A program made the position numbers and the translations under genes. Below the pieces are notes generated by a model. It was given only the letters and a program-made list of their open reading frames with translations, did no database searches and was not told where the DNA came from. Below, in pieces: positions 17,424-27,631 of a DNA stretch of 64,000 bases (position 1 is its first letter; each line of letters begins with the position of its first letter). Source of the DNA: Rhizobium sp. BK251 (GTDB taxonomy: Bacteria; Pseudomonadota; Alphaproteobacteria; Rhizobiales; Rhizobiaceae); NCBI RefSeq assembly GCF_004345245.1, contig NZ_SLUQ01000008.1, positions 310,001-374,000 on the forward strand, given 5' to 3'.

Positions 17424-18329
17424 ATGAACCAGATAACCGAGCGGCTTGCAGAGTTGCGCGAAGAGAGCGGCGTCCTGATCGCTCTTTTCGATCCGGACGA
17501 TCGCTTGCGCTATGCAAACGCGGCCTTTCGCGCAACTTTTGTACTTGAGCCGGACGAGACGCCTTTGTGGTCGGAGCTGATGCGCCGCAACACCCGGGCG
17601 GGGCGTGGCACGATCATCCGCAACGCCGACTTCGAGGCATGGCTCATTTCTGCGCAGTCACGGCGCGGCAAACTGCCGTTCCGCGCCTTTGAGACTGACG
17701 TCGTCGACGGTCGCTGGTTCTGGATGACGGAGACGGTCCAGCGCGACGGCTGGATGCTCTGTGTCGCCAGCGACATCACCCAGATGAAGGTGAGCGAACG
17801 GGATCTGAGGCAGGATCGCGATTTCGCCCTGAAGGCATCCCAGACGGACGAACTCACGGGCATCGCCAATCGTCGATTCATGATGGCAGCGCTGGAGCAC
17901 ATGATCCGACGCCAGGCGGAGGAGTCTGCAGCTGGCGGCTGCATCTGCATCATCGACCTCGATTTCTTCAAGCGCATCAACGACAATTTCGGCCATCAGG
18001 TGGGCGACCTCGTGCTGATCGATTTCGCCCGCCGCGTCCATCCGATGGTGCGCCGGCGAGATTGTTTCGGGCGGATCGGCGGCGAGGAATTCATGCTCGT
18101 CCTGCTGGACACGACGCTGGAGGAAGGCGAGGCGTTCGTCGACAATATCCTTGATTCCGTGCGCATCGCGCGGCCGTTATCCACGGTGCCGGCGTTCTTC
18201 TACACATGCTCGGCGGGATTGGCCGAGATGCGAACCGGCGATACGGTGCAGACCCTCTATGCGCGGGCGGACGAGGCGCTCTACGTGGCCAAGCAAAGCG
18301 GGCGCGACCGCTTGAGGATCGTCGCCTAG
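17424..18329 (+). CDS. Diguanylate cyclase with N-terminal PAS-like domain
   Basis: A 301-residue cytoplasmic protein. Residues about 8-120 form a PAS-like sensor (SGVLIALFDPDDRLRYANAAF to WMLCVASDITQMK). This is linked by a short helix to a GGDEF domain (about 130-298) with DELTGIANRR, the metal-binding IIDLDFFKRINDNFGHQVGD and the active GGEEF signature near residue 219. An inhibitory RxxD site (RRRD) sits five residues before GGEEF, so product inhibition by c-di-GMP is expected. It should make c-di-GMP from two GTP. There is no membrane segment and no EAL domain. Its 3' end overlaps the convergent pabC-like gene by 4 bp. Confidence 0.92.
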   Translation: MNQITERLAELREESGVLIALFDPDDRLRYANAAFRATFVLEPDETPLWSELMRRNTRAGRGTIIRNADFEAWLISAQSRRGKLPFRAFETDVVDGRWFWMTETVQRDGWMLCVASDITQMKVSERDLRQDRDFALKASQTDELTGIANRRFMMAALEHMIRRQAEESAAGGCICIIDLDFFKRINDNFGHQVGDLVLIDFARRVHPMVRRRDCFGRIGGEEFMLVLLDTTLEEGEAFVDNILDSVRIARPLSTVPAFFYTCSAGLAEMRTGDTVQTLYARADEALYVAKQSGRDRLRIVA

Positions 18330-18952
18330 CGAACGAGGCGCGCGGGAATGAGGCCGCGCAGCGAATTTCCGACGAGAAGCCTGCCGTGCTCCAGATCCGA
18401 GAGCGAGATGCGGCCGACCCGCGCCTTCCGCTGGCAGATGAGCTCGGTTCGCAGGACGCCGGCAAGCAGCCCGCAGGAGATCGGCGGCGTACGGAACAGG
18501 CCGGTGCCATCGTCTAGGAAGACGGAGGTAATCGTGCCCTCGCAGACTTCGTCGTGTTCGTTGATCAGGATGATCTCATCCGCCTGCTGCTGAGTGAACT
18601 CGGCGCGTGCCGATTCGTAGACGGCACGTCGCGTCGTCTTGATGCGCAGGAGCTTGTCGGAGGAGTCGAGCCGAGTTTCGGCGATACGGACCGTCCAGAC
18701 GGTATCGGGCGGGAGCGGCTGGAAGGGCGCGGTCGTAACCTCGATCCGCCCCTTCGGGTCCAAGGTAAGGCGGACGCGGAGAGGCGTTCCCGCGCCGGCG
18801 ACTGCATCCTCGAGTTTCGAGACTGCGTCCCGTGGCTCCGGAAAACCGATGCGGCGGGCGGAGCGCAGGAGCCGGGCGAGATGCAGGCGCAGGCGGATGA
18901 AACCCTGATCGGGCTCCCAGCGCAGCGTTTCGATCAGGGAAAAGTCGCTCAT
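18326..18952 (-). CDS. pabC: Aminotransferase class IV (aminodeoxychorismate lyase-like)
   Basis: A 208-residue PLP enzyme of fold type IV, shorter than E. coli PabC. It begins FSLIETLRWEPDQGFIRLRLHLARL and contains the PLP lysine region LRIKTTRRAVYESA (lysine near residue 114), then ADEIILINEHDEVCEGTITSVFL with the conserved glutamate, and ISCGLLAGVLR near the C-terminus. The ATG overlaps the pabB stop in an ATGA, so the two are translationally coupled. The pair would convert chorismate via aminodeoxychorismate to 4-aminobenzoate for folate. D-amino-acid or branched-chain aminotransferase activity cannot be excluded by sequence alone, but the pabB linkage favours PabC. Confidence 0.85.
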   Translation of the reverse strand: MSDFSLIETLRWEPDQGFIRLRLHLARLLRSARRIGFPEPRDAVSKLEDAVAGAGTPLRVRLTLDPKGRIEVTTAPFQPLPPDTVWTVRIAETRLDSSDKLLRIKTTRRAVYESARAEFTQQQADEIILINEHDEVCEGTITSVFLDDGTGLFRTPPISCGLLAGVLRTELICQRKARVGRISLSDLEHGRLLVGNSLRGLIPARLVR

Positions 18953-20109
18953 CGCGCGATCCACTGATCGCCCACGGCGAACCGCGCCTTCAAGAGGCAC
19001 TCGTCGTATTCGGCCTCGGCATTCGAATCGAAGACGATGCCGCCGCCGACGTTGAAGACGGCTCGGCCCTCGGGAAAGAGCGTGATGGTGCGGATCGCCA
19101 CCGAGAAGCGCATCGCATCGGTCGGGGCAATCATGCCGATCGCGCCGCAATAGGCGTCCCGGGGGCCGTCCTCCAGTTCGTGCAGGATTTCCATTGCCCG
19201 CATCTTCGGAGCGCCGGTGATCGAGCCGCAGGGAAAAAGGGCGGCGAATACCTCCCGCAGCGAAGTCCCAGGCCGGAGTTTCGCCTGAACGCGGCTCACC
19301 ATCTGGTGCAGCGTCGGATAGGTCTCGATGTCGAAGAGTTTCGGGACACTCAGCGTTCCGACCTCGGTGATCCGCGAGATGTCGTTTCGCAGCAGGTCGA
19401 CGATCATGCGGTTTTCGGCCTGGGTCTTGATGTCGGCCCGCATGGCCGCGACGATGTCGGCATCCTCTTGCGCGGTCGTGCCGCGTGGCGCAGTACCCTT
19501 CATCGGATGCGTCTCGATCCAGCCGTCCTCGTCGGTGCGGAAGAACAGTTCCGGCGACCGCGATACGATGATCGGCCCGCCGAGATCGACATAGGCGCCG
19601 TATTTCACGGGCTGCCGATCGATCAGCGACCAGAACGCGTCAAGGGGATCGCCAGTCCACCGTGCAGTGATCGACATGGTGAGGTTCGCCTGGTAGCAAT
19701 CGCCCTGGCGGATATGCCGGTGAAGGCGATCGAAGCGCTCACGATAGGTTTGGAAGTCCCACGCCGCCTGGGGATCAGCGAGAAAGGGCTCGTTGTCGAG
19801 CCGCTTGCGTGGCCGGGCAAGGGGGGAATCGTTGTCCGACGGTGCATCGAAGACCCCGAAGCAGAGGAGCGGCGTTTCGCGCCCGTCCTCCGCGAATGCC
19901 GCAAGCTTTTCCTCGAACAGGTGGCCGGCCTCGTAGGCCATGAAGCCCGCCAACCACTTCCCGGCGGCCTTTGCCTCTTCCATGCGGTCGAGGGCCGGGT
20001 AGAACTCGGCGCGGCTGCGGGCGACGATCATGTCCTGCGGGTTGGCGAAAAGCATGTTTTCGCCGGTCGTATCGTCGCGGAAGAGGATGAAAGGTTCAGG
20101 TCTGGTCAT
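18949..20109 (-). CDS. pabB: Aminodeoxychorismate synthase component I
   Basis: A 386-residue chorismate-binding enzyme. The signature HPMKGTAPRG near residue 200 carries the lysine typical of PabB (anthranilate synthases have PIAGT), followed by ENRMIVDLLRNDISRI and the C-terminal GSITGAPKMRAMEI and YCGAIGMI blocks. With a glutamine amidotransferase (PabA, not in the window) it aminates chorismate. The N-terminal region is short, consistent with PabB-type chorismate enzymes of rhizobia. It is the first gene of a coupled pair with the pabC-like gene and is separated by 145 bp from pepF upstream. Confidence 0.9.
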   Translation of the reverse strand: MTRPEPFILFRDDTTGENMLFANPQDMIVARSRAEFYPALDRMEEAKAAGKWLAGFMAYEAGHLFEEKLAAFAEDGRETPLLCFGVFDAPSDNDSPLARPRKRLDNEPFLADPQAAWDFQTYRERFDRLHRHIRQGDCYQANLTMSITARWTGDPLDAFWSLIDRQPVKYGAYVDLGGPIIVSRSPELFFRTDEDGWIETHPMKGTAPRGTTAQEDADIVAAMRADIKTQAENRMIVDLLRNDISRITEVGTLSVPKLFDIETYPTLHQMVSRVQAKLRPGTSLREVFAALFPCGSITGAPKMRAMEILHELEDGPRDAYCGAIGMIAPTDAMRFSVAIRTITLFPEGRAVFNVGGGIVFDSNAEAEYDECLLKARFAVGDQWIAR

Positions 20110-20148
20110 CGACGACGCTGCTTCGTGGAATTGCCCTTCGCCCCAACC

Positions 20149-20174
20149 CTCCCGCCAACTGGCTGCGGCGGGAG
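20149..20174. repeat. Inverted repeat between pepF and pabB
   Basis: CTCCCGCC and GGCGGGAG form an 8-bp stem around a 10-nt loop, in the 145-bp gap after pepF. No T-run follows on either strand. Confidence 0.4.
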
Positions 20175-20254
20175 TTGTAAAGGGGTGCCGCGCATCACCT
20201 TCCCCGGTTGCCCGGCAGGAGGCGGGACAGCCGGGTTAGAGGCTGTCGTCTCGC

Positions 20255-22099
20255 TCAGGCCTTATCCAATGCCTCCAGCTCGTCGATGAGCCCTTCGATC
20301 ATCGACAAACCCTTGTCCCAGAACGACGGGTCGGTCGCATCGAGGCCGAAAGGCTTCAAGAGTTCCGAGTGATGCTTCGTCCCGCCGGCCTTCAGCAGCT
20401 CGAAATACTTGTCCTGGAAGCCCTTTTCGGCGTGCTGGTACACGGCATAGAGCGAGTTCACCAGGCAATCGCCGAATGCATAGGCATACACATAGAAGGG
20501 TGAGTGGATGAAGTGCGGGATATAGGCCCAGTAGGTCTCGTAGCCTTCCGATATCTTGATCGCAGGGCCAAGGCTCTCCGACTGCACGGAGAGCCAGAGT
20601 TCGCCGATGTCGTCGGCCGTCAGTTCGCCGGCCTTGCGCTCCGTATGCACCTTGCGTTCGAATTCGTAGAAGGCGATCTGGCGCACGACCGTGTTGATCA
20701 TGTCCTCGACCTTCTGCGCGAGCATGGCCTTACGCTCGCGCTTGTCGTCCGTCTTGTCGAGGAGTGCCCGGAAGGTCAGCATCTCGCCGAAGACGGAAGC
20801 GGTTTCGGCAAGCGTCAGCGGCGTCTGGCACATCAGTGCGCCCTGGCCGCCCGCCAATACCTGGTGGACGCCATGCCCGAGTTCGTGGGCAAGGGTCATC
20901 ACGTCGCGCGGCTTGCCCATGTAGTTGACGAGCACGTAGGGATGGGCCGACGGCACGGTCGGATGGGCAAAGGCGCCCGGCGCCTTGCCCGGCCGTACCG
21001 GCGCGTCTATCCAGTGTTCGTCGAAGAAACGCTGGGCGATATCGGCCATTTCAGGCGCAAAGTCGCGGTAGGCGGAAAGCACGGTGTCCTTTGCTTCGGT
21101 CCAGGGAATCAGCGTGTTCGGCGTTTCCGGCAGTGGCGCGTTGCGGTCCCAGAAGTTCATCTGGTCCATTCCGAGCCACTTCGCCTTCATCTTGTAATAG
21201 CGGTGCGAAAGGCGCGGATAGGCCTCCTTGACGGCCGCTGCGAGCGCATCGACGACGTCGCGCTCCACGCGGTTGGCGAGGTGCCTGCTATCGGCGATGT
21301 CCTCGAAGCCGCGCCAACGATCGGCGATTTCCTTGTCCTTGGCGAGCGTATTGGTGATCAGCGTGAAGATGCGGATGTTTTCCTTGAACGTCGCAGCAAG
21401 CGCCTTCGCCGCCTTGTGGCGGATGGTCTCGTCCTTCTCCTGCAGCATGTTCAGGGTGATTTCGAGTGGCTGCTTCTTGCCGTCCACCTCGAAGCGCAGT
21501 TCCGCCATCGTTTCATCGAAGAGGCGGTTGAAGGCTGCGGCTGATGTCATCGATTTTTCGAGGAAGAGCTGCTCGAGCTTGTCTTCCAGCTGGTAGGGCT
21601 TGTCCTTGCGCAGATCCACGATCCAGGGACGATAGTGCCCGGCCACCGGATCGCTCGCCATGCATGCGTCCATGACGGAATCGTCGATGCGGTTGAGCTC
21701 TAGGGCGAAGAACAGGAGATGCGAGGAGAATTCCGTCAGCTTCGCCTGGGCGTCCCCGTAGAGCTTTCCGTTAACGGGATTGCTCGTATCGGAAAAATAC
21801 GTGAGGCCGGCAAAGGAGCCGAGCCTTCCCATCAGGTCGTCCAGCGCCTCGTATTCCTTGAGTGCGGCGCCGATGCCCCGGTCGCCGGTCTTCGTGGCGG
21901 CCTCGGCGAGCTTGCCCTTCCACTTCTCCTCGAAGGCCTGCGAGGCAGTGCTCGCCTTCTCCATGTCATTTACGAAGGCTGTCGAAGTCGCGGAGGGGTA
22001 GAGATCCTGTAGCCTCCAGACCGGCAGGTCGCCAAGCTCGGCGTCGAAGCCGAAGACACTCGAGAAGGTGCGGCGGTCCTGGGGCGATAGCGGATTCAT
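20255..22099 (-). CDS. pepF: M3 family oligoendopeptidase F
   Basis: A 614-residue zinc metallopeptidase that degrades oligopeptides in the cytoplasm. The zinc-binding HExxH motif lies in TLAHELGHGVHQ near residue 388, followed downstream by the third-ligand region LTLAETASVFGEML. The N-terminal helical domain (LPVWRLQDLYPSATST onward) is typical of PepF/M3B enzymes, and the length is normal. ATG 22097-22099 is used because AGGA lies just upstream and the protein then begins as in the family; longer in-frame starts add unrelated sequence. It is divergent from the sigma-54 regulator gene. A hairpin (22129-22153) lies in its 5' leader. Confidence 0.93.
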   Translation of the reverse strand: MNPLSPQDRRTFSSVFGFDAELGDLPVWRLQDLYPSATSTAFVNDMEKASTASQAFEEKWKGKLAEAATKTGDRGIGAALKEYEALDDLMGRLGSFAGLTYFSDTSNPVNGKLYGDAQAKLTEFSSHLLFFALELNRIDDSVMDACMASDPVAGHYRPWIVDLRKDKPYQLEDKLEQLFLEKSMTSAAAFNRLFDETMAELRFEVDGKKQPLEITLNMLQEKDETIRHKAAKALAATFKENIRIFTLITNTLAKDKEIADRWRGFEDIADSRHLANRVERDVVDALAAAVKEAYPRLSHRYYKMKAKWLGMDQMNFWDRNAPLPETPNTLIPWTEAKDTVLSAYRDFAPEMADIAQRFFDEHWIDAPVRPGKAPGAFAHPTVPSAHPYVLVNYMGKPRDVMTLAHELGHGVHQVLAGGQGALMCQTPLTLAETASVFGEMLTFRALLDKTDDKRERKAMLAQKVEDMINTVVRQIAFYEFERKVHTERKAGELTADDIGELWLSVQSESLGPAIKISEGYETYWAYIPHFIHSPFYVYAYAFGDCLVNSLYAVYQHAEKGFQDKYFELLKAGGTKHHSELLKPFGLDATDPSFWDKGLSMIEGLIDELEALDKA

Positions 22100-22128
22100 G
22101 AGTTCCTGTTCCTCTTTATTTTCTGTCC

Positions 22129-22153
22129 GGGCGCATCTCAGGTGTATGCGCCC
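22129..22153. repeat. Inverted repeat in the pepF leader
   Basis: GGGCGCAT and ATGCGCCC, 8-bp arms around a 9-nt centre, 30 bp upstream of the pepF start in the divergent pepF/response-regulator gap. It could be an mRNA hairpin or an operator. Confidence 0.35.
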
Positions 22154-22310
22154 GCCGCCTCTGCGGCAAGAGTGAAGAGCGTCTTTGCGACGGCTCGGGA
22201 AAGGCCCGTTGAAGAACGCCGCAATCGCTAAAATGCAATTATTTCTCAAAACTGGATGTTCAAGCCTTTATGTCAGAGTGCCTGTCAGGTTTCGCATGAG
22301 GTGAGGCATT

Positions 22311-23849
<1,539 letters not shown>

Positions 23850-24074
23850 TGAGCCGTTGTTAATAAACCAGCAAGCATGTTCTGTTACCCGTCAGAAATA
23901 TCTTGTTAGTGGATTGTTCACTATATAAGAAGGGGTTGAGCACGTGTGGCATTTTTGCCATCGTGTCACCGCAATTGACAGTCATTGGGGACAATACGCG
24001 GCATTGTCTGTCGGACGGGGATCGAATTGCTTAATCTGAATGGTGAAATCAAGCCAGCAAGCTTGAGAAGGCGT

Positions 24075-25886
24075 ATGCTAGGCGCCGAGATCTACAGAAA
24101 AGTGGCAAGGGCGGCAGCAGTCGCCCTCCTCGCAGTGGCAGTTTCCACTCCGGTGTTCGTCGGAACGCCCTCTGAAGCTGCCGGCGATACCCGAAGTCTC
24201 AAGCTCTATTTCATCCATACCGGCGAGAAAGCCGTCATTACCTACAAGCGCAATGGCAAGTTCGACCCGAAGGGTCTGGAGCAGCTCAACCGCTTCCTGC
24301 GCGACTGGCGTCGCAACCAGCCCACCAAGATGGATCCCCGCCTTTTCGACCTGATCTGGGAAGTCTACCGCCAGAGTGGATCGCGCGATTATATCAACGT
24401 CGTTTGCGGTTTCCGCTCGCCCCAGACCAATTCCATGCTTCGCTCGCGCTCTTCCGGCGTTGCCGAAAAGAGCCAGCACATGCTGGGCAAGGCGATGGAT
24501 TTCTTCATTCCAGGCGTCAAGCTCGCCAGGCTGCGTGAGATCGGCATGAAGATGGAGGTCGGCGGCGTCGGCTTCTATCCGAAATCCGGTTCGCCTTTCG
24601 TCCACATGGATGTCGGCGGCGTGCGCGCCTGGCCGCGCATGAGCCGCCAGGAACTCGTCCGCCTGTTCCCGGATGGCAAGACCATGCACATCCCGACTGA
24701 CGGAAAGCCGCTGCCGGGTTACCAGCAGGCCGTTGCTGCCTACAAGCAGCGCGCCGGTTCCGCCAGGATCGAGATTGCAAGTGCCTCCGACGAGCCGCGG
24801 CGCCGCGGCTTCCTTGCTTCTCTCTTTGGTGGTGGGGCAGACGAGGAAGAGGATTCGAACGACAGCGCGCCGACCGCCGTCGCCAAGGCTGCGCCGGCAA
24901 CTCCGGCAACTCCGGCTGCACCTGAGCAGCCCGCCGCCGAGCCTGAGGTCGAAGTTGCAAGCGTCAACGCTCCCGTGCCGCAGGTTCGCCCAGCCTTCGC
25001 AAATCAGCCTGCCGATAACGGCATGACGACGGCGCTCGTTTCGCCCGCCTCCGGCAATGCCGCCCAACAGGCGCTCGCCGCCGCCCTGCCTGCCGACCAG
25101 AGCCAGGAAGGCCAGCATCAGGCGTTTGCGGATCTGAGTGGCTACAGCATTCCGGTTCCGTCGCTTCTCGGACCGCGCCGTATGAACGGCGATGCGGAAG
25201 CCGGCGTGCTGACCGCATCGGCAGATCCGGCCGCGGCAGCCTTGAGCGGCCAGTCCGCAGGCGTTCCGCTGCCGGTCGAACGTCCCGCCGTCGCGGAAGC
25301 GCTCCTGGCTTCGGCCAATGCCGATGTCGAGGCGGAAGGCGACGAAGCCGAGCAGGAAGCTCTTTCTCCGGCCGTGATCGCAGCCCTCGAGCAGCAGCGC
25401 CTGGGTGACGGGCAGATGCAGACGGCCGCTGCAATGCCGGCCCAGCCGGGTGTTGCTCCCGCGCAGGGCAAGGCTACGCTGCAGCTTGCGGCACTTGCTC
25501 CGGCCACGCGACAGGCAAGCTTTGGCGATGGTTTCGACGTTCCAAGCGCTGCTTCCGGCGCCGCAGACGCCTCCGCGGTCACTCCCTCCAAGGGCGGCCG
25601 TCCGACCAAGCATGAGGCCGAGGTGGCTGACGCCAGCCGCGCCACGATCCGCACGGAACCGAAGCTGACGCAGAAGATCATCTCGCAATGGGCCCTCACG
25701 AATGCCCGCATGGAGACGGTCGCCAAGCCCGTCAAGGCGCCGCGCTTCGTCAGCCAGACCCTGCGCGAACAGCCGACAGCCGTCTACGCCGAAGGCTTCA
25801 ACGTCAAGACGGCCTCGATCGATCCCGGCCGCTTCAGCGGGTCGGCCGTGAACTTCATGGAAGTGCGCAAGTTCAACACGAACTGA
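24075..25886 (+). CDS. DUF882 / M15-like periplasmic protein with long low-complexity tail
   Basis: About 603 residues. A basic start and hydrophobic segment (AAAVALLAVAVSTPVFVG) indicate export. Residues about 40-200 form a DUF882 domain related to M15 D,D-carboxypeptidases, with the zinc-site pattern SQHMLGKAMDFF (SxHxxGxAxD) and a downstream FVHMDVGGVRAWPRM that supplies the last histidine. The remaining 370 or so residues are Ala/Pro/Gln/Glu-rich with no recognisable domain, ending in a more ordered segment. The family is thought to act on peptidoglycan peptides, which is inference. ATG 24075 has AGAAGG 3 nt upstream; a longer product from TTG 23985 or TTG 24027 is possible. A terminator follows. 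Confidence 0.8.
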   Translation: MLGAEIYRKVARAAAVALLAVAVSTPVFVGTPSEAAGDTRSLKLYFIHTGEKAVITYKRNGKFDPKGLEQLNRFLRDWRRNQPTKMDPRLFDLIWEVYRQSGSRDYINVVCGFRSPQTNSMLRSRSSGVAEKSQHMLGKAMDFFIPGVKLARLREIGMKMEVGGVGFYPKSGSPFVHMDVGGVRAWPRMSRQELVRLFPDGKTMHIPTDGKPLPGYQQAVAAYKQRAGSARIEIASASDEPRRRGFLASLFGGGADEEEDSNDSAPTAVAKAAPATPATPAAPEQPAAEPEVEVASVNAPVPQVRPAFANQPADNGMTTALVSPASGNAAQQALAAALPADQSQEGQHQAFADLSGYSIPVPSLLGPRRMNGDAEAGVLTASADPAAAALSGQSAGVPLPVERPAVAEALLASANADVEAEGDEAEQEALSPAVIAALEQQRLGDGQMQTAAAMPAQPGVAPAQGKATLQLAALAPATRQASFGDGFDVPSAASGAADASAVTPSKGGRPTKHEAEVADASRATIRTEPKLTQKIISQWALTNARMETVAKPVKAPRFVSQTLREQPTAVYAEGFNVKTASIDPGRFSGSAVNFMEVRKFNTN

Positions 25887-25910
25887 CCGTCGCAACTCTG
25901 GTGAAATAAA

Positions 25911-25940
25911 AAAAACCGCCGAGGTGATCGGCGGTTTTTT
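25911..25940. terminator. Bidirectional rho-independent terminator
   Basis: AAACCGCCGA pairs with TCGGCGGTTT around a 5-nt loop, with an A-run before and T6 after. It sits between the convergent DUF882 and GapR-family genes and should stop both transcripts. Confidence 0.94.
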
Positions 25941-25963
25941 CATTGGTGCTTCCTGTCGGAAGC

Positions 25964-26227
25964 TTACTCTTCCGGCGGAGCCTCGATCATGCCGAGCGCG
26001 TGCAGGTATGTGTCGAGGATAGCGTCCTCTTCCATCCGCTCCTGCTCGTCCTTCTTGCGCAGTGCGACAACCTTCTTGAGGATCTTGGTATCGAAGCCCA
26101 TTCCCTTGGCTTCGCCGTAGACGTCCTTGATATCGTCGGCAATCGTCTTCTTTTCTTCTTCCAACCGCTCGATGCGCTCAACAAAAGCGCGTAGCTGGTC
26201 GCGGGCGACGCCATGAGCATCAGACAT
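25964..26227 (-). CDS. GapR-family DNA-binding protein (DUF2312)
   Basis: An 87-residue, highly charged helical protein. RDQLRAFVERIERLEEEKKTIADDIKDVYGEAKGMGFD and LKKVVALRKKDEQERMEEDAILDTYL match the DUF2312 family, which includes Caulobacter GapR. GapR is a nucleoid-associated protein that encircles overtwisted DNA and helps replication and transcription by aiding topoisomerases; it is essential or near-essential there. The N-terminal half is a coiled coil for dimerisation, and the lysine-rich middle contacts DNA in the known structure. Most rhizobia have one or more copies. It is the last gene of a minus-strand group with DUF1244 and the amidohydrolase (91-bp gap). Confidence 0.9.
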   Translation of the reverse strand: MSDAHGVARDQLRAFVERIERLEEEKKTIADDIKDVYGEAKGMGFDTKILKKVVALRKKDEQERMEEDAILDTYLHALGMIEAPPEE

Positions 26228-26318
26228 CGGTATCTCCTGATTTTCCGGATTTGAATTCGACAGGAGGTGACGTGCCGCGAACGGCGGCGAAGGTCAAGCC
26301 GATTCGAAGCGAAGATGG

Positions 26319-26624
26319 CTATTCGCGGGGCTTGTTCAGTTCAAATGCCGATTTCTGCGCCTCGGAGGCCACATCCTGGTGCAGGGTTTTCCACTGTTCG
26401 TACGGCATGCCGTAGACCATCTCGCGCGATTCGTCCTTGCTGACGTCGATGCCAGCCGCCTCGGCGGCCTCCCGGTACCAGTTGGACAGGCAGTTGCGGC
26501 AGAAGCCGGCAAGGTTCATGAGGTCGATGTTCTGCACGTCGGCGCGTTCGCGCAGATGCGTGACGAGGCGGCGGAAGGCGGCCGCTTCCAGTTCGATCTG
26601 CTGGCTTTCGGTGGGCTTTGTCAT
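26319..26624 (-). CDS. DUF1244 domain protein
   Basis: A 101-residue cytoplasmic protein of the DUF1244 family, common in alphaproteobacteria. Its conserved block is FRRLVTHLRERADVQNIDLMNLAGFCRNCLSNWYREAA, then the MVYGMPYEQWKTLHQ signature. The two cysteines in FCRNCLSNWY are a possible metal or redox site. The function is unknown. A clear AAGGAGAG precedes the ATG. It begins 11 bp after the stop of the N-formylglutamate amidohydrolase gene, so the two are almost certainly cotranscribed, which hints at a shared process. Confidence 0.9.
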   Translation of the reverse strand: MTKPTESQQIELEAAAFRRLVTHLRERADVQNIDLMNLAGFCRNCLSNWYREAAEAAGIDVSKDESREMVYGMPYEQWKTLHQDVASEAQKSAFELNKPRE

Positions 26625-26635
26625 CCAGCTCTCCT

Positions 26636-27430
26636 TTATTTGCTGTAGGGCCCGGTACGCGACGGGTGGATATCATGGGCGTGCAGGGCCGGGTCCGCAT
26701 TCAGGCGTTCGAAAATCGGGGTAAGACGCTCCGCCCAGCGGCCGATGCCGGGATCGTCGCCGATGAGGTCCTGTCGCACCTCCAGCAGCGCATGCGGGAT
26801 CCCGGTCATCATGCAATGCCGATACATGGTATCGCCCTTGAGAGCGCCGTCATAGGGTTCGTTGTCGCCTATAACGAGATGGGGATCCTCGCGAAGCAAG
26901 GCAAGGAGAGGGTGTACGGCGCGGGGGTCGTTGTCCCAGAGCACGCTTGCGTGCCAGGGCCTGGGAACCCCTTTCCGGGCCGGCGTAAAGGAATGCAGGG
27001 AGAGGACGAGAGGTGCCTTTCCGGTCGCGTTCGACACCGCCGCGATCGTCTCGGCGACCGCGCGATGGTAGGGGCGGTGGAAGGCCTCTACGCGGGCGTT
27101 CCATTCCTTGTCGCTGATCGGGTGGTTGCCGGGAATGATCGCGCCGTCGGAGATCTTCATGACAAGGGTCGGGTCGTCCTCGCCGCGATTCGGGTCGATC
27201 AGCAGGCGCGAGAAGCCGCCGAGCACCGCCGGCACGCCAAGCGCTGCGGCAAGCCTGCGCGTCAGGCCCTCGATGCCGATGTCGTAGGCGATGTGGCGGC
27301 TGAAGGCCCTCTCCGGCAACCCAAGCCTCGCATAGTGCTCCGGCAGACGATTCATCGCGTGGTCCGCGAGGATCACCATGCCTTTGTCATGATTTCCGGG
27401 TATCAGCTCAAACGGTTCGAAATCGTACAT
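26636..27430 (-). CDS. N-formylglutamate amidohydrolase family protein
   Basis: A 264-residue enzyme of the N-formylglutamate amidohydrolase family. Motifs include NHDKGMVILADHAMNRLPE near the N-terminus, HIAYDIGI, FSRLLIDPNRGEDDPTLVM near residue 82 and LVLSLHSFTP near residue 150. In the Hut pathway such enzymes release formate from N-formyl-L-glutamate, but no hut genes are present here, and many rhizobial paralogues have untested substrates. ATG 27428-27430 gives the family start (MYDFEPFELI); upstream in-frame starts add unrelated residues. It heads a minus-strand operon with DUF1244. Confidence 0.82.
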   Translation of the reverse strand: MYDFEPFELIPGNHDKGMVILADHAMNRLPEHYARLGLPERAFSRHIAYDIGIEGLTRRLAAALGVPAVLGGFSRLLIDPNRGEDDPTLVMKISDGAIIPGNHPISDKEWNARVEAFHRPYHRAVAETIAAVSNATGKAPLVLSLHSFTPARKGVPRPWHASVLWDNDPRAVHPLLALLREDPHLVIGDNEPYDGALKGDTMYRHCMMTGIPHALLEVRQDLIGDDPGIGRWAERLTPIFERLNADPALHAHDIHPSRTGPYSK

Positions 27431-27631
27431 GACTGGGATTGCTGAGTTGCCGCTGCGAGGAATTCGTGCTTGATGGCATGCGCCGGGCGCGCGTGCAAGC
27501 TTGCGCTGGCGGTGCATCGATCACCTTGGCCTGCAGTGCCGGGTCCCGAGGGAATATAATCGATTAGAGTTGCGTTGACATTCGCAAGGTGGCAGCGCAG
27601 AAGACTAACATCGAATAACCATGGAGCCGTT

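Noticed and set aside
20149..20174. Terminator after pepF
   Set aside because: The hairpin has no T-run on either strand, so it is reported only as an inverted repeat.
24078..25943. 621-codon minus-strand open frame opposite the DUF882 gene
   Set aside because: The plus-strand protein has a signal peptide and the M15-like zinc motif; the opposing translation shows no family features.
27571..27610. Promoter TTGACA at 27575 for the DUF1036-pykA operon
   Set aside because: The -35-like hexamer is good, but no -10-like sequence lies at 16-18 bp.
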